Source of the DNA: an uncultured Alphaproteobacteria bacterium
GTDB taxonomy: Bacteria; Pseudomonadota; Alphaproteobacteria; UBA2136; UBA6156
Length of the DNA: 5,036 bases
Direction of reading: 5' to 3'
Assembly: GCA_937928525.1 (NCBI GenBank)
Contig: CALFWJ010000114.1
Location: 1 to 5,036 of the forward strand
Below, one piece after another: positions 1 to 5,036 of this stretch; the first letter of the stretch is position 1, and each line of letters begins with the position of its first letter. The notes beneath the pieces were generated by a model. The model was not told the origin of the DNA, ran no database searches, and saw only the letters and a list, made by a program, of their open reading frames with translations. The position numbers and the translations under genes were made by a program.

Positions 1-1
1 A

Positions 2-2926
2 ATGGCGTTATTTTTACCTGCCTGCACCGCCGAGAAAACCCCCACGGCAGCCCTTAAAGCATTAGAAGAAGGTAAGCCCACCAAGGCTTTAAGCATTCTT
101 AAAACGCAACTCGCCGCAACCCCAGAAGATTTAGCCCTTAACACTCTAGCAACCCGTGCCGCCCTCGAGGTATGCGCGCAATCAAACTGCTTCACAACTC
201 ATAACACCACAACACCAGACCCTTTACTGGCAGATTTAACCCGCTACGCCGCCCGCGCCACAAAACCTGCTAAACTAGAAAAACAAAACCTAGATCTGCG
301 CATTACTACGGCCAAAACAGCTCTGCAAATTATGGCCGCAGAAAATCAACCGGCTACAATGCTGGCCGCTATTCAACTCACACCAGATTACGCGCGTACA
401 CCCTACATCACAGCGCTGGCAGATGCGGTCAAAACAGCCCTTAAAACCGCAGACAAAACAACAGCGCTCACGCTCCTTCTTCCCATCACGCGCGACGATG
501 CCTTTCCTAAAAGCACCCGCAATCTTGCCGCCTATATGCATGGCCTACTCAACAAAAAAGAAACCTTCGCCACCGCCAACATGGTGGCCTTAAAAGCTAA
601 CAAAGGCGCTGGTATCCCGCCTACATTGTGGGGCGATCTGCCATATATATGGAGCCTTCTAAACCCAACTCCCCAAACTTTCTTTAAAACCTACGATACC
701 GAAATGACATCCTTAGCCAAGCTCGCTAACCCCGCGTCGCGCGCGGCCATTGCCAACAGCTTGGCCGATATTGCCAGTAAAAATCCAACCCAAAAAATCC
801 AATTCACCACCCGTCAACTAGCTCTAAACCCAGAAGATACAGCCGCATGGGGCACCTACCTCCCCAACCTCAAAGCGTACCTTAGCAATACAGGCGATAC
901 CAACCTACTCACTAAAATTGACCCTCTTAATATTCCCGCAGATGTCCGCGTGGCTTACAACACAACGCTGTTTGAATTGGTAGAACCCTTTGCTGCCCAA
1001 AACCGAGAGCCTCTTGCGCTCCTTAAACAAGTTGCTCTACAAGAGATGCCCAAACCCAGCCAAGTTAGGCTCGAAAAACTCGTTAAAGCAGGCCTAGAAA
1101 ACGCATTAAATCGCCAGAAAATGGACATCGTCCTAGCCTACGCCGCTTTCCGCCCAAGCGTTGCGCAAAACAGCCGCCGCCTTATTGTACCCGTGGTCGT
1201 AGACGAAATTAAGGCCGAATTTACCGCTAACACCTTCGATAAAGTCATTACCTACGGCGATTTTCTTAAAGAAGATTTAGGCGTTAACTTCGACCTAGAT
1301 GCGCTCCTCTTGCAAACTTATAATACGTACCTTAAAACCACTAAAGTGGCCGACAAATTAAGTGCAAATAACCCCGAATGGCTCCTGCGCGATGAACCTT
1401 TTAACCTTGGTGCCAAGTTTGCATTTCTGCAAACACGCTTCGCCGAAAAACCTCTCACCACCGATAATATCTTAAAAGATATCGTCAGTAATGCTACCAA
1501 TGTCTATGGCACACCCACAGCCTTCTACCGCCTTATGCACCTCTTTAACGACACAACATTTCCGCCCACCGAGCGTGTTCAATACCTCCGTGCAGCCATT
1601 AAAAATAGCCTAGAAAAAGACAAAGACCTCTCCGCACTCGCCACCGCAGGCATTGGTTACCGACTCCATAAAAAGCATCAATTAAATCTTAATTTTATCG
1701 CCACCGAAAGCCTTGCCCGCACCGATGATTTAACAGAAGAGCGTAAACTTTGGCAGGGCGCAGAAACCGACCTGCGTGCCACATGGCAAACAGCCCAACC
1801 TGCCTACTTTATGCTTATGCAAGCCATCGATGCCTTCGACAGCAATAATAAAGCCGATGCCGCTAACCTCTTTAATCAAATCACCAGTAGCTATTATCTC
1901 AAACAGGCCGAGCCTTACTTCGCGCATTACGCTAAAACCGTTAATAACGCGCTTGGTTGGTACGTACCCGTTAATATTCTGCAAACGCCCATCGCTTATA
2001 TTGGCGTGCACACCACAAATATTAACCAACGCGGCAGCCTAACAGAACTAGACGTTACTCTTATTAATCGTGTCGGCAGCACGCGCCACAATAACCCAGA
2101 AACACTGGTAAGTAACCACGCCGCAGTGTACCGCGCAACACTGCCGGGTGCCCTCGATTTCAATCAAAATCAAATCACACTAGACAGCAGCGATAAACAA
2201 CAAGTTATTCTACCAGAACCCTTCGAGAGTATCTTTGGCGACGTCACTCGCCTTAAACAAGGCGTCAGTAAAAACGGGACGCAACTTCTTAAAGCCTATA
2301 CAGAAGAAGGCGGCAACACACCGCAAACATTCATTCGCGTGAGTGCGCTCAGCACACTGCCATTATTCCCAACTGGAAATTACCAAGTTGAGCAACTTAT
2401 TTCCCCCAGTGATGCAAACACAGATGGTATTTTGGCGCCTAAAACAATCTTTAGCATTGCCGTAGATGCCTCCGATCCCATTAACCTCTCCAGCCAAGGC
2501 CAAGCCATTGGTAATGGGCCTATTTACCCTATTAGTGGTAAAATGACGCACTCAAGCGGCACCCAACCGCTTAAAATAACGGGTTTCTTCACACCAGAAA
2601 AAAATCTGATTAACTTAAGTTTCAATTATCCGCTCGCCAGCGAAAACCGTTTTGTTAAAGCCGCTGCCCGGTGCCAACAGCTGGGCAAGAAACTCATCTG
2701 TGCGGCCCACAACGCCCACTCAAACCGTCAGCAATATACCAGCCATACAACAGGCACGATGACCACGTGGGAAGCTTGGCAAAAAGCTCAAACAGCCCGC
2801 GTCAATACTTTTAAAACCCGCGAGAAAAAACGCCAAACAATCGCTGCAGAAAAAGCAGCAGAAACACCCAATATCATTCCAGAAAGCATCAGTGCCACAA
2901 CATCTGTGTCGCTCACACAACCATAA
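2..2926 (+). CDS. Large putative lipoprotein with TPR-like helices (5' end probably outside window)
   Basis: I do not recognise the family. Seen: an open frame of 974 codons ending in TAA. The visible N-terminus reads MALFLPAC, so a lipobox-like L-P-A-C (cysteine at residue 8) sits only seven residues after the first ATG. A lipoprotein signal peptide normally has a basic n-region and a longer hydrophobic stretch, so the true start is probably upstream of base 1. Residue +2 is Thr, not Asp, which fits outer-membrane sorting (inference). Residues about 14-47 (GKPTKALSILKTQLAATPED and flanks) and 258-293 (RQLALNPEDTAAW) look like TPR helices, and about 10-650 is mostly helical in character. Residues about 655-905 are rich in beta-type segments with Gly, Thr, Asn and Pro. 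The tail (about 925-953) is charged and helix-like. Cysteines 58/63 and 891/900 could form periplasmic disulfides. A periplasmic-side scaffold or assembly role is possible but unproven. It is convergent with dnaX and has its own terminator. Its promoter is not in the window. Confidence 0.88.
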   Translation: MALFLPACTAEKTPTAALKALEEGKPTKALSILKTQLAATPEDLALNTLATRAALEVCAQSNCFTTHNTTTPDPLLADLTRYAARATKPAKLEKQNLDLRITTAKTALQIMAAENQPATMLAAIQLTPDYARTPYITALADAVKTALKTADKTTALTLLLPITRDDAFPKSTRNLAAYMHGLLNKKETFATANMVALKANKGAGIPPTLWGDLPYIWSLLNPTPQTFFKTYDTEMTSLAKLANPASRAAIANSLADIASKNPTQKIQFTTRQLALNPEDTAAWGTYLPNLKAYLSNTGDTNLLTKIDPLNIPADVRVAYNTTLFELVEPFAAQNREPLALLKQVALQEMPKPSQVRLEKLVKAGLENALNRQKMDIVLAYAAFRPSVAQNSRRLIVPVVVDEIKAEFTANTFDKVITYGDFLKEDLGVNFDLDALLLQTYNTYLKTTKVADKLSANNPEWLLRDEPFNLGAKFAFLQTRFAEKPLTTDNILKDIVSNATNVYGTPTAFYRLMHLFNDTTFPPTERVQYLRAAIKNSLEKDKDLSALATAGIGYRLHKKHQLNLNFIATESLARTDDLTEERKLWQGAETDLRATWQTAQPAYFMLMQAIDAFDSNNKADAANLFNQITSSYYLKQAEPYFAHYAKTVNNALGWYVPVNILQTPIAYIGVHTTNINQRGSLTELDVTLINRVGSTRHNNPETLVSNHAAVYRATLPGALDFNQNQITLDSSDKQQVILPEPFESIFGDVTRLKQGVSKNGTQLLKAYTEEGGNTPQTFIRVSALSTLPLFPTGNYQVEQLISPSDANTDGILAPKTIFSIAVDASDPINLSSQGQAIGNGPIYPISGKMTHSSGTQPLKITGFFTPEKNLINLSFNYPLASENRFVKAAARCQQLGKKLICAAHNAHSNRQQYTSHTTGTMTTWEAWQKAQTARVNTFKTREKKRQTIAAEKAAETPNIIPESISATTSVSLTQP

Positions 2927-2932
2927 AGTTAT

Positions 2933-2946
2933 GCTTAATTTTAAGC
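2933..2946. repeat. Short AT-rich inverted repeat before the terminator
   Basis: GCTTAA-TT-TTAAGC is a 14-base near-perfect inverted repeat lying between the stop codon of the large lipoprotein gene and the main terminator hairpin. As RNA it could form only a small, weak hairpin, because the two central bases are too few for a loop and the inner A-T pairs must open. It may add a little to termination for minus-strand transcripts leaving dnaX, or it may be incidental. Confidence 0.4.
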
Positions 2947-2947
2947 T

Positions 2948-2976
2948 AAAAAACCGCCCTTATCGGCGGTTTTTTT
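2948..2976. terminator. Bidirectional intrinsic terminator between convergent genes
   Basis: The stem is AAAAAACCGCC (2948-2958) paired with GGCGGTTTTTT (2965-2975), around a 6-base loop at 2959-2964. The core is five G-C pairs. On the plus strand it is followed by seven T (2970-2976). On the minus strand the A-run 2948-2953 gives six T. It starts 22 bases after the lipoprotein stop codon and lies 15 bases beyond the dnaX stop codon on the other strand. It therefore fits a shared Rho-independent terminator that ends both transcripts and prevents them reading into each other. Confidence 0.92.
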
Positions 2977-2990
2977 GCAATGTAATCAGT

Positions 2991-4721
2991 CTAAGCAATA
3001 TCCACTAGTTCAGCATCAGGGAATGCCTTTAGCACGTTTTGAATATCAGCATTTTCGGTTTTCAATCGCATTATCGTTTCATCCTTTTCACGGCTTTTTG
3101 TTTCCGTTAACGTTTCAATCGGTTGGTTTGTTGGCATATCAGAAGACACAAGTTCCACCGCCCAATTGTCGCTCGTTGCTTTATTTAATGTCGCACGCAA
3201 TTCACGCACCAAAGTCGCAGCATCGTGTAACCCTGGCTCAATCTGAACCGATACTTTTAACGGCGCCACCGCCACAGGCCTTGCCTGCTGGGCTAACATT
3301 TGCCCCAAACTTAAACTTTCAGCCTGCACAACTTGTACAATTTCTTCCCAAGTTGCCGGTAATTGCGGCGCAGAAGCGACAGCAGCTGGCGCCTCTTCCC
3401 AAGGCGGTACATCAGCAGCAGATTTAGCAACAGATTCAACAACAGCAGGCTCAGCAACAGCAGGCACAACTTCTTCCTCAATCCCGGCACCCACATCAGG
3501 CTTTTTTACAGAGGGAGCTTCCACCTGAATATGATCAATAGTACCATTCTTAGCCGCCGTCACCAACTGCGCCACAGGCGGTAGCGCCGCCAAGTGCGTT
3601 AACCGTACAACGGCCATTTCTAATGCCTCAAACGGACGCGCGGCCGCTTTTACATCGCTCACCGCTTGGCTTAAAATCTGATACGCACGGCTTAAATTCT
3701 CTAACGGAAGTTCAGCCACTAACGGCACACCACGGTTTTTTTCTAATTCGGTCAACGTGCCGGAATTTGCCAAGTTAGGCACAATTTTTAACCGTGTGAG
3801 TAAGTGCAAAAGCTGCAAAACATCTGCCGCAACCAACGCCGCATCTTGGCCATGGGCATATAAGTCTTCACATAGTTTCAACGCCGCAGTGCTATCGCCT
3901 TTAAACACCGCGTCTAATAAATCGTACAACCGCGTCACATCAGCCTGCCCCAGCATCACGCCTACATCAGCCGCTGTAATACCATCCTTACCCGCTAAAG
4001 CAATGGCTTGGTCAAGCAAACTTAAGCCGTCGCGCACACTGCCATCCGCGGCTCGCGCAATACTCAAAAGCGCCGCAGGCTCCGCCTTAATTTTTTCCTG
4101 TTTTAAAATGTTGGCATAATGCCCTGCTAAATCCTCCGAAGATACCCGCTTCAAATCAAACCGCTGACACCGGCTCAACACCGTCACAGGAATTTTATTC
4201 ACTTCCGTCGTCGCAAAAATGAATTTTACATTCTCAGGCGGCTCTTCCAGCGTTTTCAAAATCGCATTGAAGGCGTGCTTACTCAGCATATGCACCTCAT
4301 CGATAATATAAACCTTATAGCGCCCTTCAATCGGCGCGTACGCCACCCCCTCAAACAGCTCCGCAATTTCCTCAGCTTTACGGTGAGATGCCGCATCAAA
4401 CTCCAACACATCCACATGTCGCCCCGCCGCAATATTGGCCGTCGCAACGTCATCTTCTGGCCATTCAGCCTTAGGCCCATCGGTGCAATTCAGCGCCATG
4501 GCCATAATCCGCGCGGTCGTGGTTTTCCCCGTCCCACGAATACCCGTGAGCACATAAGCATGATGAATTTTATTCGTCTCAATCGCATTTGTCAGCGTTT
4601 GCACCAGCGCACTTTGCCCCACCAATTCGCCAAAGTTCCGCGGCCGATACTTCCGCGCCAGTACTAAATACTCCGCGTTTTTTGCTGCGCTATCTACTGT
4701 ATTTTTAGTCAAATCTGTCAT
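2991..4721 (-). CDS. dnaX: DNA polymerase III subunit tau/gamma (clamp loader ATPase)
   Basis: DnaX is the AAA+ subunit of the replicative clamp loader. It uses ATP to load the beta clamp on primed DNA and, in the tau form, links the polymerase cores to the helicase. Seen in the 576 residues: the family opening YLVLARKYRP at 18-27; Walker A GIRGTGKT at 60-67; Walker B VYIIDEVH at 137-144; sensor 1 around ATTE 170-173; the arginine-finger motif SRC at 183-185; sensor 2 GSVRD at 227-231. Domain III covers about 250-385, an Ala/Val/Glu/Pro-rich linker about 400-450, and a tau-specific C-terminal domain about 455-576 ending VLKAFPDAELVDIA. Length is normal for tau. The zinc module is degenerate: Cys79 is present, but the positions of the other three ligands hold Pro88, Asp91 and Thr94. 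The ATG at 4721 is the only in-frame start before the conserved region. The bases just before it are a G-run (4723-4727) too close for an ideal Shine-Dalgarno. A frameshift site inside the gene predicts a shorter gamma form. No ybaB or recR follows; the gene ends at a terminator. Confidence 0.98.
   Translation of the reverse strand: MTDLTKNTVDSAAKNAEYLVLARKYRPRNFGELVGQSALVQTLTNAIETNKIHHAYVLTGIRGTGKTTTARIMAMALNCTDGPKAEWPEDDVATANIAAGRHVDVLEFDAASHRKAEEIAELFEGVAYAPIEGRYKVYIIDEVHMLSKHAFNAILKTLEEPPENVKFIFATTEVNKIPVTVLSRCQRFDLKRVSSEDLAGHYANILKQEKIKAEPAALLSIARAADGSVRDGLSLLDQAIALAGKDGITAADVGVMLGQADVTRLYDLLDAVFKGDSTAALKLCEDLYAHGQDAALVAADVLQLLHLLTRLKIVPNLANSGTLTELEKNRGVPLVAELPLENLSRAYQILSQAVSDVKAAARPFEALEMAVVRLTHLAALPPVAQLVTAAKNGTIDHIQVEAPSVKKPDVGAGIEEEVVPAVAEPAVVESVAKSAADVPPWEEAPAAVASAPQLPATWEEIVQVVQAESLSLGQMLAQQARPVAVAPLKVSVQIEPGLHDAATLVRELRATLNKATSDNWAVELVSSDMPTNQPIETLTETKSREKDETIMRLKTENADIQNVLKAFPDAELVDIA
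3440..3465 (-). repeat. Tandem 11-base repeat (15-base period) in the dnaX linker
   Basis: On the coding (minus) strand GCCTGCTGTTG occurs twice with a 15-base period, at 3465-3455 and 3450-3440. It encodes the five-residue repeat PAVAE-PAVVE at residues 420-430. This is the flexible, low-complexity linker between domain III and the tau-specific domain, where such in-frame duplications are tolerated. It lies just downstream of the frameshift site, and the first copy overlaps the 3' arm of a weak candidate stem (3460-3467). Confidence 0.7.
3496..3507 (-). other. dnaX: Programmed -1 ribosomal frameshift site producing DnaX gamma
   Basis: On the minus strand the codons for Val405-Lys406-Lys407 read GTA AAA AAG, so the heptamer A-AAA-AAG (3507-3501) sits in exactly the reading frame needed for tandem -1 slippage. 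After slipping, the next codon is GCC (Ala) and the one after is TGA (3498-3496). The product would be a 408-residue gamma ending Lys-Lys-Ala, keeping the ATPase and collar domains and losing the tau-specific part. Known: E. coli dnaX uses the same heptamer, also reads one more codon before TGA, and yields a 431-residue gamma. Possible stimulators are weak: GGAAG at 3522-3518 lies 10 bases upstream and resembles a Shine-Dalgarno only in part. AGGTGG at 3526-3521 lies 13 bases upstream. A stem with four wobble pairs (3494-3487 with 3467-3460) begins six bases downstream. Confidence 0.82.
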
Positions 4722-4736
4722 ACCCCCACCATAGCA

Positions 4737-4764
4737 AATTCCCCCCGCCGTAGCGAGGGGAATT
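4737..4764. repeat. Hairpin between the small membrane-protein gene and dnaX, flanked by a direct repeat
   Basis: AATTCCCC (4737-4744) pairs with GGGGAATT (4757-4764). After one C-A mismatch, CGC (4746-4748) pairs with GCG (4753-4755), leaving a four-base loop. ATAGCA is directly repeated on both sides, at 4731-4736 and 4765-4770. On the minus strand only three T follow the stem, so it would be a weak terminator for the upstream small gene. The right arm overlaps the -10 element of the presumed dnaX promoter, so the palindrome could equally be an operator. A small mobile palindromic element with a target duplication is a third option, but the unit is only 28 bases and no second copy is in the window. 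Confidence 0.6.
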
Positions 4765-4770
4765 ATAGCA
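4762..4770 (-). promoter_or_regulatory. Extended -10 promoter element reading into dnaX
   Basis: On the minus strand TGCTATAAT (4770-4762) matches an extended -10 element (TG, one base, then a perfect TATAAT). No good -35 hexamer is seen 16-18 bases upstream (the best there are CTCTAA, TCTCTA and ATCTCT), which extended -10 promoters can tolerate. Transcription would start near 4755, inside the hairpin, giving a leader of about 34 bases before the dnaX ATG. This would let dnaX be expressed independently of the small gene upstream. Confidence 0.55.
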
Positions 4771-4793
4771 GCATGACTAAATTTTAGAGATTT

Positions 4794-5012
4794 TTAATCC
4801 CACTTACGCCTATCTTTCCAGTAAACTATACTAAGAATAAAACAGAACAAAGCCGAGCTTATAGCTAATATAGGATGCACACTCCAAAAGCATATCAACA
4901 CATAAACACCCAACAGACCGTGGAAACCAGATAAAATGTAAGCTGCCATACGCATGTTTCTACAATGAGCTTCAATAGCTTCAACCCTGTGAGGGTCAGG
5001 TTTTGCAATCAT
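4794..5012 (-). CDS. Small two-pass membrane protein, function unknown
   Basis: Not recognised. The 72-residue product has a short hydrophilic N-terminus (MIAKPDPHRVEAIEAHCRNM), two hydrophobic stretches at about 22-43 and 47-65 separated by a short SVHP turn, and a basic end KDRRKWD. Positive charges at both ends predict a helical hairpin in the inner membrane with both termini in the cytoplasm. Cysteines lie at 17, 41 and 57. The start is well supported: AAGGAG at 5025-5020 is seven bases before the ATG. It is co-directional with dnaX, with 72 bases between them holding a hairpin and a promoter-like element, so operon membership is uncertain. The strong ribosome binding site and the coherent membrane topology argue for a real gene despite its size. 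Confidence 0.78.
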   Translation of the reverse strand: MIAKPDPHRVEAIEAHCRNMRMAAYILSGFHGLLGVYVLICFWSVHPILAISSALFCFILSIVYWKDRRKWD

Positions 5013-5019
5013 AAAATGA

Positions 5020-5025
5020 CTCCTT
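5020..5025 (-). promoter_or_regulatory. Shine-Dalgarno site of the small membrane-protein gene
   Basis: AAGGAG on the minus strand, followed by the seven-base spacer TCATTTT and then ATG at 5012. It is a near-ideal match to the 16S rRNA tail at optimal spacing and fixes the start. It contrasts with dnaX, whose ATG is preceded only by a G-rich run at poor spacing. Confidence 0.85.
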
Positions 5026-5036
5026 TTAAAACGAAT

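Noticed and set aside
2..25. ATG at base 2 as the genuine start of the lipoprotein gene
   Set aside because: Only seven residues would precede the lipobox cysteine, with no basic n-region, so the start is more likely upstream of the window, though this cannot be seen.
1730..2029. Open frame of 99 codons on the minus strand inside the lipoprotein gene
   Set aside because: Antisense shadow with no convincing ribosome binding site or domain, and the plus-strand frame is continuous through it.
2598..2605. Run of seven A in the lipoprotein gene forming A-AAA-AAT in slippery phase, with a -1 stop (TCT GAT TAA) soon after
   Set aside because: AAT is a poorer slippery codon than AAG, truncation would fall inside the beta-rich region rather than at a domain boundary, and A-runs are expected in this A-rich coding strand. 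Probably chance.
2975..3427. Open frame of 150 codons on the plus strand
   Set aside because: It lies entirely opposite the well-supported dnaX coding sequence, begins inside the terminator T-run region, and has low-complexity content mirroring the dnaX linker.
4275..4667. Open frame of 130 codons on the plus strand opposite the dnaX ATPase domain
   Set aside because: Antisense shadow of the conserved Walker A to Walker B region; its composition follows from dnaX and it has no recognisable domain.
4777..4787. Small palindrome CTAAA-T-TTTAG after the small membrane-protein gene
   Set aside because: Five A/T-rich pairs around one base cannot form a stable hairpin and are expected by chance in AT-rich spacer.

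Overview
The window looks like a chromosomal segment of an AT-leaning member of the Alphaproteobacteria. The assignment rests on DnaX, whose P-loop region, 'RHVDVLEFDAAS' segment and C-terminal 'VLKAFPDAE' ending resemble alphaproteobacterial clamp-loader subunits as I know them. I cannot place it below class. No mobile element, CRISPR array, tRNA or rRNA is visible.

Layout. (1) 2-2926, plus strand: a large protein (at least 974 aa) with a lipobox near the first visible residue, TPR-like helices, a beta-rich C-terminal part and a charged tail. It is probably an exported lipoprotein whose true start lies left of the window. I do not recognise the family. (2) 2927-2990: a 64-base convergent spacer with a strong hairpin that has a T-run on both strands, so it can stop transcription from either side. 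(3) 4721-2991, minus strand: dnaX, the tau/gamma subunit of the DNA polymerase III clamp loader, full length at 576 aa. (4) 4722-4793: a 72-base spacer with a hairpin, an extended -10 promoter reading into dnaX, and a 6-base direct repeat flanking the hairpin. (5) 5012-4794, minus strand: a 72-aa protein with two membrane segments and a textbook Shine-Dalgarno site, of unknown function.

The most interesting signal is inside dnaX. An in-frame A-AAA-AAG heptamer (the E. coli dnaX frameshift heptamer) is followed after one -1 codon by TGA. This predicts a 408-aa gamma product alongside the 576-aa tau. The same protein has lost three of the four cysteines of the usual DnaX zinc module by in-place substitution, with no indel.

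The plus strand is C-rich over G in both major genes although they run in opposite directions. This suggests a strand-specific replication bias, with dnaX on the probable leading strand. There is no evidence that the three genes form one pathway. dnaX and the small membrane-protein gene are co-directional and could share some transcription. The large lipoprotein gene is an independent convergent unit.
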